NCBI GenBank assembly: GCA_913775095.1
Contig: CAJYIW010000006.1
Coordinates: 1-64,000 of the forward strand
From: an uncultured Siphonobacter sp.
GTDB taxonomy: Bacteria > Bacteroidota > Bacteroidia > Cytophagales > Spirosomataceae
Length of the DNA stretch: 64,000 bases
Direction: 5' to 3'
Part shown: positions 25,403 through 33,567 of the stretch, in pieces
Numbering within the stretch: position 1 is the first letter of the stretch
Layout of the letters: every line of letters begins with the position of its first letter
Position numbers and translations under genes: made by a program
The notes under the pieces: generated by a model
Told to the model about the DNA's origin: nothing
Database searches by the model: none
Seen by the model: only the letters and a program-made list of their open reading frames with translations

Positions 25403-25900
25403 TTAATCCTGGAGCAATTCGGCTGCTTCTAGATTATTCTGCTGCAAAGCCAGGTCCAGCACCGTCAATCCTCTGACGTCCCGGATGTTTTTATCGGCTC
25501 CGTACTGAAGTAACAATTTCACCAGCTCATTCCGGCCAAACATGGCAGCAAACATCAGGGCCGTTCCTCCATTGCCGTGTTGCAGGTTTAAATCAGCTCC
25601 CTGAGCAATGAGTAACTCCGCCAGGTCGGCGTAACCTTTGAAGCTTACCCCCATTAATGCGGTATTACCGCCAAAATCCTGGGCATTGACGTCCGCTCCG
25701 GCCTGAATCAGCAGACGGGCCGCCTCGAACTGATGGTTATAGCAGGCAATGATTAAGGGCGTGTATCCTTTTTCGTCCCGGGCATTTACATCGGTATGCA
25801 GGTCGATTAGTTCCTGAATAACCGCTACTTCCCCTAAACGGGCGGCGTGAATAAGTACGGGTTCCAGGTTGGTAAGTCCAGCGATGGTAGATTCAGTCAT
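25403..25900 (-). CDS. Ankyrin repeat protein
   Basis: 165 residues from the ATG at 25900 (MTESTIAGLTNLEP); an ATG at 25933 would add 11 residues. Four to five ankyrin repeats are visible, each with the G-x-TAL and LL-x-x-GAD pattern: KGYTPLIIACYNHQFEAARL, GGNTALMGVSFKGYADLAEL, GGTALMFAAMFGRNELVKLL and a closing RGLTVLDLALQQNNLEAAEL. It has no signal peptide. Ankyrin proteins bind other proteins. In Pseudomonas aeruginosa an ankyrin gene (ankB) sits beside a catalase and supports its activity. Here the gene is convergent with katE rather than in its operon. Confidence 0.85.
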   Translation of the reverse strand: MTESTIAGLTNLEPVLIHAARLGEVAVIQELIDLHTDVNARDEKGYTPLIIACYNHQFEAARLLIQAGADVNAQDFGGNTALMGVSFKGYADLAELLIAQGADLNLQHGNGGTALMFAAMFGRNELVKLLLQYGADKNIRDVRGLTVLDLALQQNNLEAAELLQD

Positions 25901-26232
25901 GATAGGTTTTTGGTAGGTATGGAGCAAGTCCATCTGCCCTTAACGCACAAATACTATACCAGCACTTGAAGTTTGATTGCAGTGAAAACCTCTTTACTGA
26001 CACCATACTTTCCCTTACCCAGAATTCATCAATGCCTCAAAAAGGACTTCAGTATTCGCTTTCCCTACCCCCGATTGCCCCAGCTCCGGGCGTAACCCAT
26101 CGGGGCACCCTTTTTTTTATCTGAGGACCATTACACGAGTTACGTTATTCCGATTCTCTTTAGTACTGATTACGAGATTTATATCCCACTATAACTGATG
26201 GACGAATCCGTCGGTCTAACGCTAAACGCTCT
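25901..26232. other. Intergenic region with a short G/C hairpin
   Basis: About 330 bases between the ankyrin gene and a lipoprotein oxidoreductase. It contains a weak hairpin around 26078-26107 (CCCCAGCTCCGGGCG near GGGGC followed by a T-run), which could be a terminator in either direction. No gene is apparent. Confidence 0.35.
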
Positions 26233-27375
26233 ATGTATAATCGTCGTAGTTTTCTTCAAACCGTTTCTCAACAGGTAGCTTATTCCGTGCTCGCAGTCAA
26301 TGGCCTCTATGCTCTTTCCAGTTGCGGTAACTCCGGATCTAACGAAGAAAAAAAGCAGGCTGAAAAAAACAGGGAAAAAAATAAAGGCAAGTTAGGTATT
26401 GCTCTGGTGGGTTTGGGTACATACAGCGAGGAGCAGTTAGCTCCGGCTCTGAAAGAAACCGAGCATTGTTACCTGGCCGGGATTGTCACGGGAACGCCGG
26501 ATAAAATCGATAAGTGGAAACGCAAATACGATATTCCGGACCAGAACATTTACAGTTATGACAACTTCGACTCGATCCGGGATAACCCCAGTATTGACAT
26601 CATCTATGTGGTTCTTCCCAACAGCATGCACGCGGAATATACCGAGCGGGCTTTTGCCGCTGGCAAGCACGTGATCTGCGAAAAGCCCATGGCCCTGACC
26701 GTCGAGGAATGCGATCGGATGATTGCGGCCAGTAAGAAAGCAAATAAGATGCTCTCGATTGGTTATCGCCTGCATTTTGAGCCTTATAACCAGGAAATGA
26801 TGCGGCTGGGAGCGGACAAACCCTACGGAAAGTTTAAGTCTCTGAAAGCCGAAAACGGTATGAACGGAACCGAAGGCTGGCGGCTCGACAAAAAGCTGGC
26901 CGGGGGAGGCCCCCTGCCCGATGTGGGCGTATACTGCATCCAGGGCATTCGCTACACCACGGGTATGGAGCCCCTTGCGGTACGGGCTCAGGAAGGACCG
27001 AAGAAAGATAAAGAGATGTTCAGGGAAGTAGAAGCTTCGCTGAGCTGGCAGATGGAAATGCCGGGCGGGGTGACGGCTCACTGCAAAACCAGCTACGAGG
27101 AAGATATGAATCTGTTGCGGGCGGAAGCCGAAAAAGGCTGGTTTGAATTAGATCCTGCTTATCCTTACTCGGGTCAGAAAGGCGAAACCTCGCAGGGCAA
27201 GATAGATTTTCCGAAGGTAAACCAGCAGGCTCTGCAGATGGATGACTTCGCTCAGGCCGTCCTTACTAAACGTCCAACGCCCGTCAGTGGCGAAATGGGT
27301 CGGCAGGATGTAAAAATTATTACTTCGATTTATGAGGCCATGGAAACGGGTAAGCGGGTTCTGATCCCGGCTTAG
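26233..27375 (+). CDS. Gfo/Idh/MocA family oxidoreductase, exported lipoprotein
   Basis: 380 residues. The N-terminus carries a twin-arginine-like motif (NRRSFLQ at 3-9) and a lipobox ending LSSC at about 31, so it is probably exported folded and lipid-anchored. The linker (SGSNEEKKQAEKNREKNKGK) is followed by an NAD(P) Rossmann start GIALVGLGTYSE, then the family signature EKPMALTVEEC and the catalytic-domain motif GGGPLPDVGVYCIQ. Family members oxidise or reduce sugars such as glucose-fructose. It is followed 50 bases later by a sorbosone-dehydrogenase-like lipoprotein, so both may act on the same periplasmic sugar. Confidence 0.87.
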   Translation: MYNRRSFLQTVSQQVAYSVLAVNGLYALSSCGNSGSNEEKKQAEKNREKNKGKLGIALVGLGTYSEEQLAPALKETEHCYLAGIVTGTPDKIDKWKRKYDIPDQNIYSYDNFDSIRDNPSIDIIYVVLPNSMHAEYTERAFAAGKHVICEKPMALTVEECDRMIAASKKANKMLSIGYRLHFEPYNQEMMRLGADKPYGKFKSLKAENGMNGTEGWRLDKKLAGGGPLPDVGVYCIQGIRYTTGMEPLAVRAQEGPKKDKEMFREVEASLSWQMEMPGGVTAHCKTSYEEDMNLLRAEAEKGWFELDPAYPYSGQKGETSQGKIDFPKVNQQALQMDDFAQAVLTKRPTPVSGEMGRQDVKIITSIYEAMETGKRVLIPA

Positions 27376-27425
27376 TTCTCACGTATTTTTTGTAATCAAT
27401 CCTTTTTCACTCACGTAAACGCTCT

Positions 27426-28643
27426 ATGAAAAAAAGTCTTCCTGTATTCCTGGGAACCGCTCTGGTATCCCTCCTCCTGTCGGGTTGCAACCGGGGTAGC
27501 AGTTTCTGGGACTCCATGATCCCGGAAACGGATGAAGATCCGACTTCCGCTCAGGTAACGGGTTATGTATTCAGACCCGCCCTGGTTTCGGCTTCGCCCG
27601 AACGTGTCCAGCAACTGAAAGTTCCTTCCGGATTTTCGGTGAACGTTTTTGCCCAGGATCTGGGCATGCCCCGAATTCTGGCGGTCGATAACAACGGTCA
27701 CGTGTACGCCTCCGACCGTCAGGCCGGGGTAGTCATGTTACTGACCGATGCCAATAACGATGGCGTGGCGGATCTGAAACGCACCGTCGCTACGCTGAAG
27801 CAGGCTCATGGTCTGGCTATTAATGGTTCGAAGCTCTACATCGCTACGGTAACTCAATTATTTGTTTCAGACATTGCCGCCGATGGCGGACTGAGCGAGC
27901 CCAAACTTGTGAAAGATAATCTGCCCGATGGAGGTCAGCACCCCAACCGCACAATGGCTTTTGGGCCGGACGGTAAGCTGTATCTGTCCATTGGCAGTAC
28001 GTGTAACTCCTGTCCGGAACCCAATGCCATGAATGCGACGATGGTACAGATGAACGCGGACGGTTCCAACATGAAAATCTTTGCGAAAGGCCTGCGGAAT
28101 ACGATTGGTTTTGGCTGGCACCCCCAAACCAAAGAGTTCTGGGGGATGGATCACGGCATTGACTGGCTGGGTGACAACGATCAGAAAGAAGAAGTAAACC
28201 TGATCAAAGAATCGGCTAACTACGGCTGGCCTTACATCTACGGGGAGGGAAAATACAATCCCGGAAATCGCCCTCCCGGAGACACTACCTATCAGCAGTA
28301 CCTGCAGCTGTCCACTCTACCCAGCCTGCTTTATCAGGCCCACGCGGCTCCGATGCAAATGGCTTTTTATACGGGCACCAGGTTTCCTCAGGAATACCAG
28401 GGAGACGCATTCGTAGCCATGCGGGGAAGCTGGAACCGCAGTCAGCCTTCCGGCTATAAAATTGTTCGGATGCACTTTGAAAACGGAAAGCCTACGCGTT
28501 TTGACGACTTCCTGACGGGCTTTCTGGTCGACAATAACCGCTCTCATTTCGCCCGGCCCGTTGGGGTTGCGGTTCACAAAGACGGCTCTCTGTTAGTATC
28601 CGATGATACCAATGGCGTCATTTATCGGGTGAATTACCAGTAA
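27426..28643 (+). CDS. PQQ-dependent sugar (sorbosone) dehydrogenase-like lipoprotein
   Basis: 405 residues. Signal peptide with lipobox LLSGC (Cys21). Six-bladed beta-propeller with calcium/PQQ-type blade motifs: YASDRQAGVVMLLTD, GVADLKRTVATL, HPNRTMAFGPDGKLYLSIGS, WGMDHGIDWLGDND, NYGWPYIYGEGKYNP and AFVAMRGSWNRSQPSGYKIVR. It matches the glucose/sorbosone dehydrogenase family, which oxidises aldoses or L-sorbosone in the periplasm with PQQ. No PQQ biosynthesis genes are in the window, so the cofactor source is uncertain. It lies 50 bases after the exported Gfo/Idh protein on the same strand, likely the same transcript, and ends in a 22-bp stem terminator. Confidence 0.85.
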   Translation: MKKSLPVFLGTALVSLLLSGCNRGSSFWDSMIPETDEDPTSAQVTGYVFRPALVSASPERVQQLKVPSGFSVNVFAQDLGMPRILAVDNNGHVYASDRQAGVVMLLTDANNDGVADLKRTVATLKQAHGLAINGSKLYIATVTQLFVSDIAADGGLSEPKLVKDNLPDGGQHPNRTMAFGPDGKLYLSIGSTCNSCPEPNAMNATMVQMNADGSNMKIFAKGLRNTIGFGWHPQTKEFWGMDHGIDWLGDNDQKEEVNLIKESANYGWPYIYGEGKYNPGNRPPGDTTYQQYLQLSTLPSLLYQAHAAPMQMAFYTGTRFPQEYQGDAFVAMRGSWNRSQPSGYKIVRMHFENGKPTRFDDFLTGFLVDNNRSHFARPVGVAVHKDGSLLVSDDTNGVIYRVNYQ

Positions 28644-28655
28644 GCAGAAGCTGGT

Positions 28656-28716
28656 GGTATCATCCCTATAAAAAGCCCTTGCTAAAGTTGTAAAGGCTTT
28701 TTATAGGGATGATACC
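28656..28716. terminator. Exceptionally long perfect-stem hairpin
   Basis: Bases 28656-28677 are perfectly complementary to 28695-28716, a 22-bp stem around a 17-base loop. The inner part (AAAAAGCC on one side, GGCTTTTT on the other) gives the T-rich run expected of a terminator. It begins 12 bases past the dehydrogenase stop. The stem is longer than others in this window (typically 10-17 bp). Confidence 0.75.
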
Positions 28717-28790
28717 GGATTTTCGTTACCGGGCCGATACCGCTTTTCCGAACAGCGTACTATCTTTAATTATTAAATACCAAACCATTC

Positions 28791-29177
28791 ATGCAGGTAA
28801 TTATAGAAGGCGATGCCATTCACGACATTGCCTCCTTTTACGAAGAAATCAACCGGGTATTCATGAGCAATGAGGACTGGACCCTGGGTAACAGTCTGGA
28901 TGCTTTCGATGATTTACTGTACGGGGGGTATGGGCTGGCAAAAGACGCGACGGAACTACAGCTGGTCTGGCGAAATTTCGAACACAGCAGACAGGCTCTG
29001 GGCTATGCGGCAACCAGAGCCTATTACCAACAAAAACTGGAGCCCGGTTCTCCCTTCAGCAAAGACCTGTTTGAGAATAAATTACGGGAACTGGAGAGCG
29101 GTAATGGTCAAACTTATTTTGATATACTGCTGGCCATCATTGCCGATCACCCACAGATAACTCTTGTTCCGGCCTGA
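28791..29177 (+). CDS. Barstar-like ribonuclease inhibitor family protein
   Basis: 128 residues. The barstar family signature is present: an opening strand MQVIIEGDAIHDIASFYEEIN and the inhibitor loop region NSLDAFDDLLYGGYGLAKDAT, aligning with the G-x-NLDALWDxL block of barstar. The tail (FDILLAIIADHPQITLV) fits the last helix and strand. Barstars bind and block barnase-type RNases and polymorphic-toxin RNase domains in the cytoplasm. No barnase-like toxin is visible in the window, so this is a solitary immunity gene. A TATCTTTA box lies just upstream (28759-28766). It is convergent with the following symporter gene, 2 bases apart. Confidence 0.75.
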   Translation: MQVIIEGDAIHDIASFYEEINRVFMSNEDWTLGNSLDAFDDLLYGGYGLAKDATELQLVWRNFEHSRQALGYAATRAYYQQKLEPGSPFSKDLFENKLRELESGNGQTYFDILLAIIADHPQITLVPA

Positions 29178-29179
29178 GC

Positions 29180-30406
29180 TTAGGAAGTCAGGTTTTCCTG
29201 CATCCAGTTTTTCCCTTCCGTAAAGCGGGCCACCAGCATGGCCGCAACCGTGTCTCCCGTAGCATTCAGCAGCGTTGCCATGGGGTCCACCAGCGTTCCA
29301 ATGATCATGGCGGGGGGCAGGGCTTCCGCCGGAAATCCGTACGCCGCTATGAATAACAGTTCTCCCACATAGCCGCCATTGGGAATGCCCCCTTCCACCA
29401 GACTTACCAGTACGGTCATCCCCAGAGCCAGCAGAATCACGTCAGCACTATCGAAGCTCTTGCCGAACAACGCAAACACTACCGCCATCTTTATGATGGA
29501 TGAAATACTGGACCCGTCTTTATGAAGCGTAGCCCCAAGCGGTATGGTTACGTTGGTAATGACCGTGGGAATACCGATTTTCTTGGCGGCGTCCATATTG
29601 GCCGGGATCGTGGCAATGCTGCTGCAGGTTCCTACGGCCGTAGCCGAAGGGATAATGTTATTAGCCCAGAACTTCCTGAATCCTTTTGCTCCACCCGCCA
29701 GAAAAGCATAGGCACTGAACCCGAACACATAATAAAACGCTCCTACTGCGTAATACAAACCCAGGGACCGGGCATACGCCCCAAAAAGCTGAGGACCAAA
29801 AACGCCTACCTGGTACGCAAAGTAAGCCCCCAGGCCCAGCGGACCCAGTTTCATAATGATGATGAAAACCTGCTTGAATACTTCATTACTCGCCAGCAGA
29901 AAACGCGTGAACGCCGCTCCCTTTTCCCCACTTTGCAGGGCACCCAGACCGATGATCACGGCAAAAATGATCAGAGCCAGCATATTTCCTCTGGAAAGGA
30001 GCTGATAAAACTCCTGAGTGGTGAAGAGTTGAGTAATCTGTTCGGCTACGGGCTGCTGGCTCTCTTCCAGCGGTAGTGGCGTACGGGTTAATTGTTCCTG
30101 AATGGGAAACAGCCATACGGCTCCGATCGTTACACAGGCCGCTACCAGAACGGTACCCACAAATACGGCCGCCATCACTCCCATCACACGACCCAGCTTT
30201 TTACCCGGCTCCAGTCCGGCAATGGCGGAAGTGATGGCAAAAAACACGAGCGGAATCACGGCCGTAAACAGCAAATTAAGAAAAATATCACCGATGGGTT
30301 TAAGTACTTCCACCTTCTTCCCCAGCAGAAGCCCGGCCAGACTTCCGCACAAAATTCCGGTCAGCAACCAGATTATGCCCTTGTAGTTTTTATAGAAATC
30401 ATTCAT
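29180..30406 (-). CDS. Dicarboxylate/amino acid:cation symporter (DAACS family, GltP/DctA-like)
   Basis: 408 residues, eight transmembrane helices plus two re-entrant loops. The serine-rich hairpin 1 is TCSSIATIPANMDAAKKIGIP; the TM7 NMDGT-like motif appears as HKDGSSISS; hairpin 2 and TM8 read PPAMIIGTLVDPMATLLNATGDTVAA. It imports glutamate, aspartate or C4-dicarboxylates with Na+ or H+. The HKDGS form of the TM7 motif is common among neutral amino-acid and dicarboxylate members, so the exact substrate is open. It is divergent from the Gfo/Idh gene at 30634. Confidence 0.9.
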   Translation of the reverse strand: MNDFYKNYKGIIWLLTGILCGSLAGLLLGKKVEVLKPIGDIFLNLLFTAVIPLVFFAITSAIAGLEPGKKLGRVMGVMAAVFVGTVLVAACVTIGAVWLFPIQEQLTRTPLPLEESQQPVAEQITQLFTTQEFYQLLSRGNMLALIIFAVIIGLGALQSGEKGAAFTRFLLASNEVFKQVFIIIMKLGPLGLGAYFAYQVGVFGPQLFGAYARSLGLYYAVGAFYYVFGFSAYAFLAGGAKGFRKFWANNIIPSATAVGTCSSIATIPANMDAAKKIGIPTVITNVTIPLGATLHKDGSSISSIIKMAVVFALFGKSFDSADVILLALGMTVLVSLVEGGIPNGGYVGELLFIAAYGFPAEALPPAMIIGTLVDPMATLLNATGDTVAAMLVARFTEGKNWMQENLTS

Positions 30407-30633
30407 AGCTTTTCCCTGCTCATGCAGTAGTGCCTGTTTAATTACATTCCGCTCCTGATTAGTTCATTTCAGAAAATCAGGGACATCGTTTGTCGTGTTC
30501 ACTTCGTTCTTTCCCCTGTGGCTTACTCCATCTACCGGAACGGATGTGAATAAACGACATTTTTCATGGTCGTAAGTCATTGGAATGTTAATTTCCGCTG
30601 ACGAACATTTTTCATTGATAAAGGACATAAGAA

Positions 30634-31611
30634 ATGGATCAGATCAAATGGGGCATCATCGGTTGTGGCGATGTAACGGAAAGAAAAAGCGGACCGGCTT
30701 TTAATAAAATCGCCAATTCTCAACTAGTGGCCGTCATGCGGCGGGACGCCGAAAAAGCGGCTGATTATGCCCGGAGGCACGACGTCCCTGCCTGGTATGC
30801 GGACGCCGAAGCCCTCATTCAGGATCCAGAAGTAAATGCCATCTACGTAGCCACCCCACCGGATACGCACGCCCGTTACGCCATCCGGGCCATGCAGGCC
30901 GGTAAGCCCGTGTACGTAGAAAAGCCGATGGCTCTCCACACGGCCGAGTGCGAAGCCATGAATCAGGTGAGCCGGGAAACGGGTGTTCCTCTCTTTGTGG
31001 CTTATTACCGCCGGGCCTTGCCTTATTTTGTCAAAGTCAGGGAATTGCTTGAGGCCGACGTGATTGGTCCGGTACGCTACGTTCAGATTCAGCTCAACCG
31101 GGAAGCTACGTCCGCCGAGTTATCACAGCAGGCCAGCTGGCGGGTTTCCCCCGAAATTTCCGGCGGGGGACATTTCCATGACCTGGCTTCCCACCAGTTT
31201 GATTTTCTGCAGTATTTGCTGGGTCCCATTACCAAGGCTCAAGGTCTGAGCCGAAATCAGGCGAAGCTGTATCCGGCCGATGATCTGGTGGTAGCTACTT
31301 TCGAGTTTGAAACCGGCGTGTTGGGAGCTGGCAGCTGGTGCTTTACTGTAAACAAAGAGCAACGCCGGGATGAAACGCAGTTGATTGGAGCTAAAGGCCG
31401 CATTACTTTTTCCAGCTTTGATTTTTCTCCGATTCTAATTGATATGCAGACGGGTCGTGAGGAGATGGATGTTCCCTTTCCGGAACACGTTCAGCAACCT
31501 CTGATTGAATCCGTGGTAAGATACTTACGCGGCGAAGGTACCTGCCCAAGCACGGGGGCAACCGCCATTCAAACCAGTAAGGTTCTGGACTGGATTACCT
31601 CCCCGAAGTAA
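30634..31611 (+). CDS. Gfo/Idh/MocA family oxidoreductase (cytoplasmic)
   Basis: 325 residues without a signal peptide. NAD(P) Rossmann motif WGIIGCGDVTERKSGPAF at the N-terminus, family signature VEKPMALHTAECEAM, and the C-terminal substrate-domain stretch SGGGHFHDLASHQFDFLQ with the catalytic His-containing motif. These enzymes act on free sugars, inositols or sugar acids. It is convergent with a NUDIX-WH regulator of the kind that controls sugar use in Bacteroidota, and near the exported Gfo/Idh and PQQ dehydrogenase genes, so a carbohydrate role is favoured. The precise substrate is unknown. Confidence 0.87.
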   Translation: MDQIKWGIIGCGDVTERKSGPAFNKIANSQLVAVMRRDAEKAADYARRHDVPAWYADAEALIQDPEVNAIYVATPPDTHARYAIRAMQAGKPVYVEKPMALHTAECEAMNQVSRETGVPLFVAYYRRALPYFVKVRELLEADVIGPVRYVQIQLNREATSAELSQQASWRVSPEISGGGHFHDLASHQFDFLQYLLGPITKAQGLSRNQAKLYPADDLVVATFEFETGVLGAGSWCFTVNKEQRRDETQLIGAKGRITFSSFDFSPILIDMQTGREEMDVPFPEHVQQPLIESVVRYLRGEGTCPSTGATAIQTSKVLDWITSPK

Positions 31612-31688
31612 GCAGGTTAACAAGAGGAATGGGGTACCCTCCCCTATTCCTCACGCCCAGGTAACGTTCAGTTCCTGTTCATTACCCT

Positions 31689-32393
31689 TCACAACTCAAT
31701 TTCAGAAGTTGGAATAATATTGATAAACGCGTGGGTTATTGCTTCGTATTTATTACTGTCAAAACTGTAATAATAGGCTCCGCGTTTTGAAAAACCCTTT
31801 TGCTTCTCATCGAGTTTGTTCAGCAACCGCATGGACAATACTTTTCTGCTGAAATTTCTTTTATCAAACTCCGTATGGTAAATAGCTTCGTATAATTTCT
31901 GAAGCTGCGGAAGCGTAAACTTCTCGGGTAAGAGTTCAAAGCCAATGGGATGCTGCGAAGCTTTGGAACGCAGCCGCTTCAGGGCCAGACTTACCATGTC
32001 CCCGTGGTCAAACAGCAGGTCGGGAAGCTGATAGATCGAAAACCACTGGGCATGATACGCTTCCGAGATTTTGGATTCATAATCGTCAATCCTTACCAGT
32101 GAAAAATACGCAATGGAAATCGTGCGGGCAATGGGATCCCGATCGGGTTCACCGAAAGCACTCAGCTGTTCTAAATAAACATTCGTAAGTCCCGTTAAAT
32201 CAAAGACAATGCGGGCAGCGGCCTGTTCAAGTCCTTCCCGGGGCTGTAGCCATCCTCCCATCAGTGACCAGGTGTTTTGTTCTACCCCCCGTTTAACCAG
32301 TAACACTTTCAGGTCTTCGCCATCAAAACCCATAATGATGGAATCCAGTGCTACCAGATAGGCGTGCTGCTCTTTGTATTGATCTAACATCAT
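31689..32393 (-). CDS. NUDIX-domain transcriptional regulator (NrtR/AraR-like) with non-catalytic Nudix box
   Basis: 234 residues: an N-terminal Nudix domain (about 10-150) and a C-terminal winged helix (about 155-230, FELLPEKFTLPQLQKLYEAI). The Nudix box at about 46-69 keeps G47, E53, R61 and G68. The catalytic REUXEE becomes RIVFDL, so three of the metal-binding glutamates are gone. That is what one expects of a regulator that binds, rather than hydrolyses, a nucleotide or sugar, as in Bacteroides AraR and NrtR. It is convergent with the Gfo/Idh gene and may regulate the nearby sugar genes. Hydrolase activity is unlikely. Confidence 0.85.
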   Translation of the reverse strand: MMLDQYKEQHAYLVALDSIIMGFDGEDLKVLLVKRGVEQNTWSLMGGWLQPREGLEQAAARIVFDLTGLTNVYLEQLSAFGEPDRDPIARTISIAYFSLVRIDDYESKISEAYHAQWFSIYQLPDLLFDHGDMVSLALKRLRSKASQHPIGFELLPEKFTLPQLQKLYEAIYHTEFDKRNFSRKVLSMRLLNKLDEKQKGFSKRGAYYYSFDSNKYEAITHAFINIIPTSEIEL

Positions 32394-32744
32394 AACTAAT
32401 TACCCGCGATTTTTGACTCCAAAGTGATTCTTTACGCTCTGGCGGTACGAAATATGCTGTTTTTTTAACGTTTAAGCAATCTTCCGGCAGGATTCGATCG
32501 TAAAGCCCTGCTCAAATCCGGGAATATACGCTTACATCACTCGTAATACTTCCAGGCAATTGGATTGATTTCATAAGTGAAAAACCGACGTTCGCACCGC
32601 CTGGCCTTCCGTAAAACCAGTCCTGCAATGGCTAATAATTGTAAAGTCGAGCGGGTAATGAATGGTATTCCATAAACGGGCGTCAGGTTCATGCCCACTC
32701 CCGGTTCGTAACACTGAAAAATATGTCTTTACTAAGGGAATCCG
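32394..32744. other. Intergenic region upstream of the NUDIX regulator
   Basis: About 350 bases between the divergent NUDIX regulator and the small membrane protein gene. It must hold the regulator's promoter on the minus strand. I see no gene, and no clear inverted repeat that I would call an operator. Confidence 0.4.
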
Positions 32745-32775
32745 TTTGGAAATAGGATTGGAATATTTAACTTTG
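32745..32775 (+). promoter_or_regulatory. Bacteroidota-type promoter, exact -33/-7 match
   Basis: TTTG at 32745-32748, exactly 19 bases, then TAACTTTG at 32768-32775. This matches the published Bacteroidota sigma-A consensus (TTTG, N19, TAnnTTTG) at every defined base. It predicts a start about 7 bases after the -7 box and a leader of roughly 50 bases before the ATG at 32832. Confidence 0.8.
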
Positions 32776-32831
32776 AAACACAAAGTACTTTCAAAAAAAT
32801 TAAACCAATCTGAACATAAACTCCTGAAACC

Positions 32832-33170
32832 ATGACCCAGTCTAATCCATTTCCCACTCGGCCCCTGGAGGCGGCTCCTTTACTTAAATGGGCCCTGATC
32901 GGTGCCCTCGTTGGTCTGTTTCTAATTTCGTTGTTTCTTACTGGAGCCAATAATCCTAACCCGGCCTGGGGCAAATTCTGGATGATCAAACCGCTCGTGA
33001 TGGTTCCTTCGGCCGGAGCAGCCGGGGGCGTGTTTTTTTACCTCGTGAATCCCGCTCATTTTGAGAGTACCTGGAAGAAACTATTCGCTTACGCAGCTTG
33101 CCTGATTGTATTTGTCATTGGATTATGGATCGGGACTGTTCTCGGCCTGAACGGAACGTACTGGAACTAA
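32832..33170 (+). CDS. Small membrane protein with three hydrophobic segments
   Basis: 112 residues: a polar proline-rich start (MTQSNPFPTRPLEAAPLL), then three hydrophobic helices at about 20-41, 56-72 and 87-108. It ends LNGTYWN. It resembles conserved hypothetical proteins in Cytophagales; I recognise no catalytic motif. It has its own strong consensus promoter and a rho-independent terminator, so it is a stand-alone transcript. Confidence 0.65.
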   Translation: MTQSNPFPTRPLEAAPLLKWALIGALVGLFLISLFLTGANNPNPAWGKFWMIKPLVMVPSAGAAGGVFFYLVNPAHFESTWKKLFAYAACLIVFVIGLWIGTVLGLNGTYWN

Positions 33171-33192
33171 TCAGGACATGGGTTTGATAAAT

Positions 33193-33230
33193 AAAAAAGG
33201 ACCAGATCCCTTCGGATCTGGCCCTTTTTT
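33193..33230 (+). terminator. Rho-independent terminator
   Basis: A6 run, a GC-rich stem built on CCAGATCC and GGATCTGG with a small CTTC loop, and a T6 run. It begins about 23 bases after the stop of the small membrane protein gene. Confidence 0.9.
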
Positions 33231-33567
33231 GTTGAATAGATCGCTGTGATTGCAGGGATGACTCACACCGAATCACCTACTCTATACTTACTAGTTATAC
33301 TCATCTTTTTAGAGTCATTAAGATAGATCGTGGTCCATAATCCTGGTCTCATCCTCCCTGTTTTAGGTTATAAATGAAATTTATTACTCAATTTTTGTAC
33401 AAAACCAACTATAAACAATAACACTTATATACTTATTTTTTTGTTAAGGAATGCCTACTTATACGTCTATATTTTTTAAATAAATTTTAAATAAATATTA
33501 CTAATTACTGATTTTTAATAGTAATTTGGATGACCCCTCCACTTAAACTATATTTTACGATTACGAA
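33231..33567. other. AT-rich upstream region of the glycan cluster
   Basis: About 335 bases, strongly AT-rich from 33370 to 33530 (long A/T runs such as TTTTTTTGTTAAGG), in contrast to the flanking genes. It probably holds the promoter of the glycan cluster; TAATTTG around 33520-33530 is a near match to the -7 box. The composition is unlike its surroundings, as often seen before surface polysaccharide loci. No gene is seen. Confidence 0.5.

Noticed and set aside
26437-27081. 214-codon minus-strand frame inside the Gfo/Idh gene
   Set aside because: Antisense shadow of a well-supported oxidoreductase; no motif of its own.
28656-28716. Insertion-sequence end, because of the 22-bp perfect inverted repeat
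   Set aside because: No transposase or flanking target duplication; position just after a gene and the T-rich arm fit a terminator.
31689-32393. Active Nudix hydrolase
   Set aside because: Three of the catalytic glutamates in the Nudix box are replaced, so a regulatory role is a better reading.
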